Source of the DNA: Flavobacteriaceae bacterium MAR_2009_75
Lineage (GTDB): Bacteria > Bacteroidota > Bacteroidia > Flavobacteriales > Flavobacteriaceae
NCBI GenBank assembly: GCA_002813285.1
Contig: PHTZ01000001.1
Span: forward strand, 3,037,501 to 3,101,500
Direction of reading: 5' to 3'
DNA length: 64,000 bases
Positions 43,956 to 52,338 of this stretch are shown here, piece by piece; within the stretch, counting starts at the first letter, position 1, and every line of letters begins with the position of its first letter. The translations under genes and the position numbers were made by a program. The notes below the pieces were generated by a model that was given only the letters and a program-made list of their open reading frames with translations, searched no databases and had not been told where the DNA came from.

Positions 43956-45251
43956 CTAGTTGAATTCCTTTACTTCGGTAAGTTCCTTGGCCAAAGCTTG
44001 AAGATCGATGCCCATGTTGTCTTTATTGACCGAAAGCACTTGTGTGCGCAATGCGGGCGGCAGGTTTGAGTAGCCGTCTTTGGCGCCAAGTATCATACCG
44101 GCAACTGCTGCAACTGTGTCGTTGTCGCGGCCATAGTTAACAATAAATTGCATGGTTTTTTCAAAATCACCTTCTCCAAATTCAAGAGCAGTTATTAGAA
44201 TTTGCCAAATTTCACCCGAGTGAAAGGCAATGGCTTTTTTATCTTTTTCCAAAAATTGATAGGCCATTTCTTGCTTGGCCCACTCCTGTTTTGATTCATA
44301 GAAACCTTTGGGTACACGATAAAGTAATGAGTCTTTTGCTAACAGCGAGTCGACAAAAATCAAATTTTTAATACCCATGACACTTTTTACCGATGCTTCT
44401 GCCACATCATGAGAAATACGCCCTACCAACCTGCTGTCTTGATAACCGATCGGGTCGACGAATGTTGCTATGTTTAGTATAGAATCTATATCTCTGGTCT
44501 GCATGGCCATTTGGGTCATCGAAGAAACCAGGGCAGAGATATCTTTAGCATAACCTATATCGAATAAAGTGTGTTCATAGGCTAAAATATAGGCTTCTTC
44601 AGGGCTGGAAGTAATTAGCCCGAACATAGGAGTGTACAATTGCCCTGCGCAAGACATTTCGCCACCGTAAAAGCGGTTTAGAGCCTTTTGATAGTCTGTA
44701 TCACCTTTTTTGTAGGCCATTGAAACGCGTGCCCATTCTTTGACCCAGTCTATCTTTTCTATTTGAACATCAAGAAAATCAGTATCCGGAATTCGATTTC
44801 CATCGGATAAGGTGCGGGTTAGTGAGCCGTAGTAATCAATAATGAAATTTGTAAAACTTTCACCGTTGAGTTCACCCTTGTTTTGGGTTAGATATTTTAC
44901 CATGGCCAATTTCCATCGGGTATCATCGGTAGTTGCACCTGCCAAAAGATTATGGTCCCAGGTGCCTTCGGGCGATTGGTTTCTGACTGCCGGCGTCAGG
45001 CCTGTAATATAGCCGTATTTTAACTGTATATCTTTTCTGTGCCACATTTCGGTCGAAGCACCCATGGCATCGCCTATTGCTGAACCTACCAAGGCCCCCA
45101 ATACCTTATCATAATATTCATCTTCGCTTAAAATGGGCCTTGAACTCGTATGGTGTTGCTTTTTCGGAGATGGAATGTCCATTTTAGGACTGGATTCTTG
45201 GCATGAAAGAAAAAGGATAAGAAGTAATGCCGCACCGAAGAATTTAATCAT
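43956..45251 (-). CDS. ADP-ribosylglycohydrolase family lipoprotein
   Basis: 431 residues with a lipobox (LFLSCQES), then the ADP-ribosylglycohydrolase (DraG/ARH-like) domain: GALVGSAIGDAMGAS, TDDTRWKLAMVKYL and NYGRDNDTVAAVAGMILGA, which hold the acidic metal-binding residues. A lipid-anchored, extracytoplasmic enzyme of this family is unexpected because ADP-ribose adducts are mostly cytoplasmic. Its substrate may be a nucleoside or another N/O-glycoside. Its start overlaps the end of an MTR-kinase-like gene by four bases (ATGA), so the two are coupled. Confidence 0.87.
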   Translation of the reverse strand: MIKFFGAALLLILFLSCQESSPKMDIPSPKKQHHTSSRPILSEDEYYDKVLGALVGSAIGDAMGASTEMWHRKDIQLKYGYITGLTPAVRNQSPEGTWDHNLLAGATTDDTRWKLAMVKYLTQNKGELNGESFTNFIIDYYGSLTRTLSDGNRIPDTDFLDVQIEKIDWVKEWARVSMAYKKGDTDYQKALNRFYGGEMSCAGQLYTPMFGLITSSPEEAYILAYEHTLFDIGYAKDISALVSSMTQMAMQTRDIDSILNIATFVDPIGYQDSRLVGRISHDVAEASVKSVMGIKNLIFVDSLLAKDSLLYRVPKGFYESKQEWAKQEMAYQFLEKDKKAIAFHSGEIWQILITALEFGEGDFEKTMQFIVNYGRDNDTVAAVAGMILGAKDGYSNLPPALRTQVLSVNKDNMGIDLQALAKELTEVKEFN

Positions 45252-46240
45252 TGGGCCAAAATTAGTTTACGGGCCTTCTTTAAAAGCTTGGCTTTTTCTT
45301 TTAGTGTTCTTTCCATAGGTAGTTGTGCAAGTCCGATAATGCGCCTAGCAATTTCTATACCCGCAACTTGACCTATTAATTTTTTGTCTGCCTCGCCTTG
45401 GTAGATAGAATGTATTCTGTTCAAATAACTTTTTTTTCCCGTAGCCATAATAATATGTGCGGCCATAACCCCAAGGTCGAACTCAGGAAAACCGGGAAAA
45501 CCAAACTCAGGATCGATAATGTATAGATTGTCGGCCTCGGTCATCCAACTTCCGGGGTAGTAATCACCATGAATTAAAGTATTGCCGGGAGAAAGGTATT
45601 TCTCGCCGATTTGGTCAACTACAGATTTGATGGTTTTACTCGACTTAAAAGCCATTGAGAGTTCTTGTAGCCCTTCTTGAATCTCATCAAGGTTCATATC
45701 ACTATCTTCTGAAAACGGTAGAACGAATATATGTTTATGGTTTAAAAAACGCATCTGCAGGTTTTCAGGAAAGTTATTGTTAACCTCTGTGCGATGTATG
45801 AGGCCAAGAATAAAAACCAATCGATCTAAATGTGCCGCAGCGATTGCTCTATTGTTGTAGATGATGGTCATGTCTTCACAGTGCCCGAGATCTTCAAGAA
45901 GTAATAGATTCTCGACGCTGTCATAACCGATAACTTTCGGCATGTGCGCGCTAACTGCATTTTCTCGTACCACTTGATAGAAGTTCTTTTCAACAGCAAT
46001 CCTACCTAAGGGTGCTAAAATCTGTTGAAATTTTTGAACATAAGGTCTCGATTGCTTTAAAATAAAAGAACGCTCATTGGTTTTGACCCGTATGACAACA
46101 TTCATATTGCCCTCACCAGGTTGTTCGACCGATTCTATTTTTTCTCCAGAATTGAGCCAAGAATTGGTAGAAAGGTAGGCTTCTAGCTCAGGAATAGGTG
46201 TTGTGATATCTATTGCTTTCAAAACAGGAGTTTTATGCAA
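45248..46240 (-). CDS. Phosphotransferase of the APH/MTR-kinase-like fold
   Basis: 330 residues from TTG 46240; the frame is open further up, but that would run into the tRNA-Phe gene and a terminator, so the short start is chosen. Motifs: NMNVVIRVKTNERSFILKQSRPYV (ATP-binding lysine), LLLEDLG, the Brenner-type LIHGDYYPGSWM and IDPEFGFPGFPEFDLG. HGDxxxGS with DPEFxxxGxxxFD recalls S-methyl-5-thioribose kinase. No methionine-salvage genes are nearby. It is coupled by a 4-base overlap to an ADP-ribosylglycohydrolase lipoprotein. Kinase fold is firm; substrate unknown. Confidence 0.82.
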   Translation of the reverse strand: MHKTPVLKAIDITTPIPELEAYLSTNSWLNSGEKIESVEQPGEGNMNVVIRVKTNERSFILKQSRPYVQKFQQILAPLGRIAVEKNFYQVVRENAVSAHMPKVIGYDSVENLLLLEDLGHCEDMTIIYNNRAIAAAHLDRLVFILGLIHRTEVNNNFPENLQMRFLNHKHIFVLPFSEDSDMNLDEIQEGLQELSMAFKSSKTIKSVVDQIGEKYLSPGNTLIHGDYYPGSWMTEADNLYIIDPEFGFPGFPEFDLGVMAAHIIMATGKKSYLNRIHSIYQGEADKKLIGQVAGIEIARRIIGLAQLPMERTLKEKAKLLKKARKLILAQ

Positions 46241-46254
46241 TATACTTGTAAAAA

Positions 46255-46287
46255 CAAAAAAATCCTTACGAATCGTAAGGATTTTTT
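46255..46287 (-). terminator. Intrinsic terminator after tRNA-Phe
   Basis: AATCCTTACGA and TCGTAAGGATT (46261-46283) form a perfect stem with almost no loop, followed on the minus strand by a T7 run. It lies right behind the tRNA 3' end. T6 on the other side makes it able to work on both strands. Confidence 0.88.
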
Positions 46288-46288
46288 G

Positions 46289-46361
46289 TGGTGCCTCCAG
46301 GAATCGAACCAGGGACACATGGATTTTCAGTCCATTGCTCTACCAACTGAGCTAAGGCACC
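46289..46361 (-). tRNA. tRNA-Phe (GAA)
   Basis: 73 bases reading GGTGCCTTAGCTCAG at the 5' end, anticodon stem-loop GGACTGAAAATCC with anticodon GAA, T-arm CCTGGTTCGATTCCTGG and acceptor AGGCACC plus discriminator A. The acceptor stem pairs 7/7. CCA is not encoded. Confidence 0.97.
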
Positions 46362-46378
46362 ATCCCTGTAAGGGGCTG

Positions 46379-46409
46379 CAAATATAATTTCAATTTTGCG
46401 ATATCCAAA
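46379..46409 (-). promoter_or_regulatory. Promoter of tRNA-Phe
   Basis: On the minus strand TTTG (46409-46406), a 19-base spacer and TATATTTG (46386-46379) match the Bacteroidota consensus exactly. The tRNA 5' end follows 18 bases after the -7 box. Confidence 0.78.
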
Positions 46410-46432
46410 CAATTTCTCGAAAAAAAGGTGAT

Positions 46433-46459
46433 TTGTTCTCACTCTTTTTTTGATCTTTG
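46433..46459 (+). promoter_or_regulatory. Probable promoter of coaX
   Basis: TTG (46433-46435), 16 bases, then GATCTTTG (46452-46459), one base off TAnnTTTG. ATG 46464 follows directly, which would make the message nearly leaderless. It supports the short coaX start. Confidence 0.45.
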
Positions 46460-46463
46460 TGAT

Positions 46464-47192
46464 ATGAACTTAATTATAGATGCTGGTAACACTTCTGTGA
46501 AACTTGCGGTTTTTGATAAAGGTGTTCTCATTTTTTATCAGAAAGTTGATGGGGAAGAAATACCTGTACAGGTAAAGAAGGTTTGTGATCACTACCCTAA
46601 AATAGCTAGCGGTATAGTGTCTAGTGTTGGTAATCTCGATTCTAAGGTGGTGGCAGTTCTGACGGTTTTTTGTGATGTGCACGAACTTACACCATCTTCC
46701 AGAACTCCCTATAAGAATTCATACGCCACTCCGCAAACTTTAGGGGTTGATAGAATAGCTCTAGCTACTGCGGCTTTCTATCATAACCCTAGAGGAAATA
46801 CGTTGGTCATTGATGCGGGTACATGTGTTACCTACGATATGGTTAACGATTATGGTGAATATTTAGGGGGAGCTATCTCACCAGGCTTAAAAATGCGTTA
46901 CAAGGCGCTTCAATTGCAAACGGCCAAACTACCATTGTTAGAACCTAAAGCACCTTTTGATTTTATAGGAAATTCTACTGATAACAGTATACATAGTGGG
47001 GTTGTAAACGGTATTTGCCATGAAATTGACGGGGTCATTAGCGATTACAAATCACGTTTTGCAGATTTAACAGTTATTTTAACAGGCGGTGATGCCCCAT
47101 TTTTGTCAAAACGGTTAAAAAATACCATATTTGCGGATTCCAAATTTCTCCTTAAAGGGTTGAACTATCTGTTGGAATACAACAAGCATTAA
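46464..47192 (+). CDS. coaX: Type III pantothenate kinase
   Basis: 242 residues from ATG 46464, which places the phosphate loop LIIDAGNTSVKLAVF at the N-terminus as in the family; a frame extension to 46428 adds a non-conserved tail and covers the promoter. Other motifs are TLGVDRIALATAA, LVIDAGTCVTYDMV and LGGAISPGLKMRYKAL. It phosphorylates pantothenate, the first step of coenzyme A synthesis. The stop codon is followed immediately by the ATG of a barrel protein, so they are co-transcribed. Confidence 0.94.
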   Translation: MNLIIDAGNTSVKLAVFDKGVLIFYQKVDGEEIPVQVKKVCDHYPKIASGIVSSVGNLDSKVVAVLTVFCDVHELTPSSRTPYKNSYATPQTLGVDRIALATAAFYHNPRGNTLVIDAGTCVTYDMVNDYGEYLGGAISPGLKMRYKALQLQTAKLPLLEPKAPFDFIGNSTDNSIHSGVVNGICHEIDGVISDYKSRFADLTVILTGGDAPFLSKRLKNTIFADSKFLLKGLNYLLEYNKH

Positions 47193-48479
47193 ATGGTTAG
47201 AAAAATAGTTTTTGTTTTAGTGTGCCTAGTCGCATTGAGCGGTTACGCCCAAGACGGTACCGTTTCTCCTTATTCTTATTTCGGTCTTGGTGAAACCAGT
47301 GCCGCCTCAACGGTAGAAAATCAAATGATGGGTGGTATTGGGGTGTATGCCGATAGTATTCATGTGAATTTAAGAAACCCTGCTGCCTACAGTAAATTAG
47401 GTATCAAGGCTGGCGAAAGTTTTGGTATTACAACCTATACTGCGGGTATTTCCCATAAACAGACACAGTTAAAAAGTTTTAGTGATCAGCAGAGTAGTTC
47501 TGTGACCAATCTCGATTATCTTTCTTTGGGCTTTACCCTAAAGAAAGGCCTAGGTTTGGGTTTTGGTATTATGCCTTATACTGCTGTGGGTTATAACTTT
47601 GTAGATACGCGGGGTTCTGAAGGCTCTCGCATTATCAATGAATATAGTGGAGAAGGCGGTCTGAACCGTATATATCTTTCTTTAGGTTATGAAGTGTTCA
47701 AGAATTTTAGTGTAGGTGTTTCGGCAAATTACAATTTTGGTGTTGTAGAGAGCCTTAGAATTCAGAGTACAGAGAACGTACAATTTGGGGTCAAAGATGA
47801 GCGAAGCTCCAGAATCAATGGTGTTGATTTGAATTATGCGGTATATTATACACCTGAAGTCGATGAGAAGCATACGCTTTATACATCATTACGCATAAAT
47901 ACACAGGCCAACCTTTCCGCAAGAAATACAAAAAGAATAGGTTCTTTTTCATTGTTGACCCAACAAGATGTTGAGGTTGTTGATGTAAATCTAGAGGCTC
48001 AAGGTCTTAAGGAAACAGGGGTTAAGGTACCTACCACGGCCACTGTCGGGGTTGGGTATGGTGAGAACATGAAGTGGTTCTTAGGTTTAGAATATAGTTA
48101 TCAGCAATTATCTGACTATTCAAATGTATTTTTAGAAATAGATAATCTCGTATATGACGATGCCAGCACTTTTGCTTTGGGAGGGTTTTATACGCCCAAT
48201 AGAAGTTCTTTCGAAAGCTATCTTAATAGGGTGACTTATAGGGCCGGCGTAAAGATGGATAAGACCGGTATGGTAGTTAACGATAAAGAAGTAAACAACT
48301 TTGGCATAACTTTTGGATTAGGTCTTCCGCTTGGGAACAATCTATCGAACCTTAATTTAGGTTTTGAGTTTGGTCGAAGAGGTACCACTTCGGCAGACTT
48401 GATCGAAGAAAGTTATTTTAAAGTAAATGTAGGCCTTTCTTTAAACGATGTCTGGTTCAGAAAGCGCAAGATAAATTAG
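47193..48479 (+). CDS. Outer-membrane beta-barrel protein
   Basis: 428 residues with a signal peptide (LVALSGYAQ) and the opening DGTVSPYSYFGLGE ... NPAAYSKLG, seen in FadL-like Bacteroidota barrels, then repeated barrel strands ending FKVNVGLSLNDVWF. It starts with no gap after coaX. In relatives coaX, this barrel, the TPR protein, lptC and ppiD often lie together, to my recollection, suggesting an envelope biogenesis context. Substrate unknown. Confidence 0.75.
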   Translation: MVRKIVFVLVCLVALSGYAQDGTVSPYSYFGLGETSAASTVENQMMGGIGVYADSIHVNLRNPAAYSKLGIKAGESFGITTYTAGISHKQTQLKSFSDQQSSSVTNLDYLSLGFTLKKGLGLGFGIMPYTAVGYNFVDTRGSEGSRIINEYSGEGGLNRIYLSLGYEVFKNFSVGVSANYNFGVVESLRIQSTENVQFGVKDERSSRINGVDLNYAVYYTPEVDEKHTLYTSLRINTQANLSARNTKRIGSFSLLTQQDVEVVDVNLEAQGLKETGVKVPTTATVGVGYGENMKWFLGLEYSYQQLSDYSNVFLEIDNLVYDDASTFALGGFYTPNRSSFESYLNRVTYRAGVKMDKTGMVVNDKEVNNFGITFGLGLPLGNNLSNLNLGFEFGRRGTTSADLIEESYFKVNVGLSLNDVWFRKRKIN

Positions 48480-48727
48480 AGAATAAAGTATTGAGGTTTT
48501 GTTAAAAATCAGCTCTAAATTTTCATAATGTTGAAAAACAAGTGTAAAAACGAGATGCTCGGGTCTAATTTCTAAATTTCAAATGGCTCGCTTGGCAAAA
48601 AATTAGTACATTAACCCCCTCAAAAACGGAAACCTAGACACAAGGCGCTCATACAGAGTTTATTCAACCAAATAGCTTTTGAAAGTGATTTGTGCTTGAC
48701 TTTTTGAAAATAAATAAAATTGAACAA

Positions 48728-50101
48728 ATGAAAACTAAAATTTACTCTACTGCAATTATGCTTTTCGGGTTCATTGTGGCAGTTAATGCGCAGGCCCAGA
48801 ACCCAGAATGTATGACTAACCTTTCAATTTATGCAGAACATGCCAAGGTAAAGAATTATGAGGCGGCATACACACCATGGAAAATGGTCTATGAAAACTG
48901 TCCTGATTTGAACAAGGCGAACTTTTCCTTAGGAGAAAAGATTCTGGACGATAAGATTGAAAAATCTTCAGGTGCCGAGAAAGATGGCTACATCAAAGAT
49001 ATGATGGCGCTTTATGATAATAGTGCCAAGTACTTTCCAAAAAGATACACTCCTGCAGTAGTGGCTATCGACAAGGCATTGCTTATGTACGAAAACAAAA
49101 TGGGCTCTGATGAAGAAATCTATTCTATGTTAGATGAAGCATTTCAAAAAGACCCTAAGAACTTCAAAAACCCAAGAGCTCTATATCTGTATTTCTCTAG
49201 TCTAGTTGATTTACACAAGGGTGGAAGTAAAGAACTTCAAGAGGTATTCGATGTTTACGACAACGTGAACGACAAAATAGAAGAAGAGAACAAGCAGTTG
49301 ACCGATATTATCACAAAATTGCTTCCTAAAGATTCAACAGGTACTCTGACTTCCAAAGAAAAAAGAAAATTAAGGGTTGCTACGACCAACTCGGAGTCTT
49401 ATGGTAAGATTGCCGGTAGTGTTGACTCTAAATTGGGCGCCTTGGCTGATTGTGAAAACTTGATTCCGCTTTACGAAAAGAGTTTTGAAGAGAAAAAAGG
49501 TGACGTTACCTGGGTAAAAAGAGCGGTCGGTAGAATGTTCAATAAAGAATGTACCGATGATCCTCTATTCCAGAAGTTGTTCGAGGCCCAATTGGCTTTA
49601 GATCCATCTGCAAGTGCCTATGTTTATGGTGGTACGTTAAAAATGAAGAGTGGTGATTCGAAGGGTGCTTTAGAAGATTTCGATAAAGCTATGAGTTTAG
49701 AGACAGATCCATACAAGAAATCTGATATAGCCTATAAAGTTGCAATTATCAATAAGAGAAAAGGTAGCAAGTCTACCGCTAGAAAATATGCGCAAATGGC
49801 AATAAATGCTAACCAGGCAAATGGTAAGGCATACTTGTTGATAGCTAATTTATATGCGACTAGTGCCAACGATTGTGGTAGTACACCATTTGAAAAGCGT
49901 GCGATTTATTGGAAGGCTGCAGATTTGGCAAGACAGGCCGGTCGTGTTGATCCATCTTTAAGTTCGAATGCTAATCAATCGGCTAAAAGTTATGCGGCAA
50001 AAGCCCCATCGAAGACTGATATATTTAACTCTGGTATGGCCGGTAAAACGGTAAGCTTTAGTTGTTGGGTTGGTGGTAGCGTTAAAGTGCCTAATCTATA
50101 A
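48728..50101 (+). CDS. Secreted tetratricopeptide-repeat protein
   Basis: 457 residues from ATG 48728; the frame opens upstream at a TTG at 48692, which I reject because the signal peptide starts at MKTKIYSTAIMLFGFIVAVNA. TPR-type helices follow (YEAAYTPWKMVYENCPD, ASAYVYGGTLKMKSGDSKGALEDFDKAM, KAYLLIANLYATSAND). It is likely a periplasmic scaffold protein. The 3' end is followed after one base by lptC. The roughly 250 bases upstream hold no gene; a TAAAATTG at about 48715 is a one-mismatch -7 box. Confidence 0.82.
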   Translation: MKTKIYSTAIMLFGFIVAVNAQAQNPECMTNLSIYAEHAKVKNYEAAYTPWKMVYENCPDLNKANFSLGEKILDDKIEKSSGAEKDGYIKDMMALYDNSAKYFPKRYTPAVVAIDKALLMYENKMGSDEEIYSMLDEAFQKDPKNFKNPRALYLYFSSLVDLHKGGSKELQEVFDVYDNVNDKIEEENKQLTDIITKLLPKDSTGTLTSKEKRKLRVATTNSESYGKIAGSVDSKLGALADCENLIPLYEKSFEEKKGDVTWVKRAVGRMFNKECTDDPLFQKLFEAQLALDPSASAYVYGGTLKMKSGDSKGALEDFDKAMSLETDPYKKSDIAYKVAIINKRKGSKSTARKYAQMAINANQANGKAYLLIANLYATSANDCGSTPFEKRAIYWKAADLARQAGRVDPSLSSNANQSAKSYAAKAPSKTDIFNSGMAGKTVSFSCWVGGSVKVPNL

Positions 50102-50102
50102 G

Positions 50103-50711
50103 ATGAAACAATCGTTTCAAATAAATTTTAAAAGTATTGCCATGGTAGTTATCATGGCAATACTTTTTTTTTCATGTGACGATAATTACAAACGGTCTGG
50201 ACAAGAGAAAGTGCCATTGGTATACCCCATGGGGATTACAGAAGATTTTACCTTAACCTATACTGAAGCAAAAGAAGAGTTAGGTTCTGAAGATTCTACG
50301 GGTACACGGGTTATTGCAGTGCTGACCAGTCCATTAAATAATGATTACGAAAATCTCAAATTTCCGTACCGTACGTTTCCGAAGGGCTTACTTATAGATT
50401 TCTATAATGAGAGTGGAGATAAAAGTATTATAAAGGCCGACTACGGAATTATCTATTCAGCTACAAATGTAATAGATTTGCAGGGCAATGTGGTTATAGA
50501 AAGCCACGATGGCAAAAAGTTAGAAGCGCCTCAGCTCTTTTGGGATCAAGATAGTGATTGGATTTTCACTCAAGAAAAGTTTAAGTTTACCAATCCTGAA
50601 GATGGAACGGTGATGGATGGTGAGGGAATGGATTTTAATAAAGACCTCAGTTTTTTTAATGCACATAAGACTTTTGGTCTAATGACAATAAAGGAAGAAA
50701 CCAATGATTAA
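50103..50711 (+). CDS. lptC: LPS export protein LptC
   Basis: 202 residues from ATG 50103, one base after the TPR stop. A lipobox-like FFSCDD follows the hydrophobic N-terminus, then the LptC/OstA-type jellyroll: ADYGIIYSATNVIDLQGNVVIESHDGKKLEAPQLFWDQDSDWIFTQEKF. LptC links the LptBFG transporter to LptA in the periplasm and passes lipopolysaccharide to the outer membrane. It overlaps the next small gene by eight bases. Confidence 0.88.
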   Translation: MKQSFQINFKSIAMVVIMAILFFSCDDNYKRSGQEKVPLVYPMGITEDFTLTYTEAKEELGSEDSTGTRVIAVLTSPLNNDYENLKFPYRTFPKGLLIDFYNESGDKSIIKADYGIIYSATNVIDLQGNVVIESHDGKKLEAPQLFWDQDSDWIFTQEKFKFTNPEDGTVMDGEGMDFNKDLSFFNAHKTFGLMTIKEETND

Positions 50712-50907
50712 TATTTTAAGATATACCGAGTACTTATATTTAGCGGTCTGTGGTTTTTCGTTGTACCGTATTTATACTGATTGGAATATAGACAGGCAAA
50801 GTGCCTACTTGTTTATTTTCTTTGCTGTGGTTTCTATCGGTATGTTCTTGTTCAGAAGAAACTACCGCAAAAAATTTGAACAGCGCAAGCAAGATAATCA
50901 GCGGTAA
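50704..50907 (+). CDS. Small membrane protein
   Basis: 67 residues with two hydrophobic segments (YTEYLYLAVCGFSLYRIY and AYLFIFFAVVSIGMFLF) and a basic tail (RRNYRKKFEQRKQDNQR). It overlaps lptC by eight bases, and the next gene starts at a TTG two bases after its stop, so it is firmly part of the operon. The position between lptC and the CNNM protein suggests an envelope role. No family recognised. Confidence 0.8.
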   Translation: MINILRYTEYLYLAVCGFSLYRIYTDWNIDRQSAYLFIFFAVVSIGMFLFRRNYRKKFEQRKQDNQR

Positions 50908-50909
50908 CA

Positions 50910-52199
50910 TTGGAAGCTGCTATTTTTATAATAATTCTTTCCCTTCTTTTTTCTGCCTTTTTTTCGGGCATGGAAATAGCCTTTATCTCGGCGAATAAGA
51001 TTCATATTGAAATAGAGAAAAAGCAAGAAGGTATCTTGGCCAAGGTTTTGACACGGCTGACCAAAAAGCCTTCTAAGTTTATTGCTACCATGCTCATAGG
51101 CAATAATATTGCCTTGGTCATCTATGGTTTTTTTATGGGAGACCTGCTGATGTATTGGTTTCAAAGTATGTTGCCATCTTCCAGCGAATTTGTAAATCTG
51201 ATTTTGACAGATTTCAGCCTTTTGGTACAAACAGTAATCTCGACCTTGATCATTTTGTTTACTGCCGAATTTCTACCTAAGGTTTTGTTTCAAATCTATT
51301 CTAATAACTTGCTTAAGTTTTTAGCAATACCTGCCTATCTATTTTATCTTTTATTTTCGGTGATCTCCGACTTCGTTATATGGGTCTCAGATTTGATACT
51401 CAAAGTATTCTTCAAGACGGATGGTGATGAGGTGCAACTGTCTTTTAGCAAAATAGAGTTAGGAGATTACATTAATGAGCAGATGGAAACCGTCAATGAA
51501 GAAGATGAGGTCGATTCTGAGATACAAATTTTTCAAAATGCCCTCGAGTTTGCAGAAGTGAAGGCTCGGGAAGTCATGGTGCCCCGTACCGAAATAAAGG
51601 CGGTAGAACTTGATGAAACTCCTAAGAATCTGGCCAAATTATTTACGGAAACAGGCCTCTCTAAAATATTGATTTACAAAGATACCATCGATAATATCAT
51701 AGGTTATGTGCATTCATATGAGTTGTTCAAGAAGCCGAAAACGATAAAAAGTATTTTGTTGCCCGTAGAATTTGTGCCTGAGACTATGCTTGTTCAAGAT
51801 ATTTTAAATGTTCTGACCAAAAAGAGAAAGAGTATAGCCGTGGTTTTAGATGAATATGGTGGTACTTCAGGCTTGATGACCGTTGAAGATATCGTTGAAG
51901 AGTTGTTCGGTGAAATTGAAGATGAACACGATATAACCGATTTGATAGAAGAACAGCTAGAAGACGGATCGTATAAATTTTCTGCCCGGTTAGAGGTTGA
52001 TTATATCAATGAAACCTATAAGCTTGAAGTGCCCAAAAGTGATGAGTATGAAACTCTTGGGGGTTTTATCGTTAACGATAAGGGCGAAATACCCGAGAAA
52101 GACTCTGAGATTCAAATTGAACATTTCCTCTTTAAAATTTTAGAAGTTTCCAACACCAAAATCGACTTGGTGTCTTTACAAATTCTCGATAAAGAATAG
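50910..52199 (+). CDS. CNNM/CBS-domain membrane protein (HlyC/CorC, GldE-like)
   Basis: 429 residues. The start is TTG 50910; it keeps the conserved first helix AAIFIIILSLLFSAFFSGMEIAF intact, while the next ATG (50973) would cut it. Order: CNNM (DUF21) membrane domain (about 1-185), two CBS domains (about 205-325; EVMVPRTEIKAVELDE, VVLDEYGGTSGLMTVEDIVEELFGEIEDEHD) and a CorC_HlyC domain at the end. The family includes Mg/Co efflux proteins and flavobacterial GldE. GldD or ssb, the usual GldE neighbours, are absent, so I keep the general call. Confidence 0.88.
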   Translation: MEAAIFIIILSLLFSAFFSGMEIAFISANKIHIEIEKKQEGILAKVLTRLTKKPSKFIATMLIGNNIALVIYGFFMGDLLMYWFQSMLPSSSEFVNLILTDFSLLVQTVISTLIILFTAEFLPKVLFQIYSNNLLKFLAIPAYLFYLLFSVISDFVIWVSDLILKVFFKTDGDEVQLSFSKIELGDYINEQMETVNEEDEVDSEIQIFQNALEFAEVKAREVMVPRTEIKAVELDETPKNLAKLFTETGLSKILIYKDTIDNIIGYVHSYELFKKPKTIKSILLPVEFVPETMLVQDILNVLTKKRKSIAVVLDEYGGTSGLMTVEDIVEELFGEIEDEHDITDLIEEQLEDGSYKFSARLEVDYINETYKLEVPKSDEYETLGGFIVNDKGEIPEKDSEIQIEHFLFKILEVSNTKIDLVSLQILDKE

Positions 52200-52338
52200 C
52201 GTAGCTTATACCATTTATTGAACTCCATTTAAGAGTATCGCTGAGATATAAGTAATAAACCTAAAAGCGTGGTTCTTAAAGTCTTTAATATTCCAAAAGA
52301 AAATACTAATTTCGCACACTGATTTTAAAACTCCTTAG

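Noticed and set aside
46241-46318. N-terminal extension of the MTR-kinase-like gene to 46318
   Set aside because: It would run through the tRNA-Phe 3' half and its terminator; TTG 46240 is the sensible start.
46428-46463. Longer coaX start
   Set aside because: The extra residues are not family-like and cover the promoter; the phosphate loop belongs at the N-terminus.
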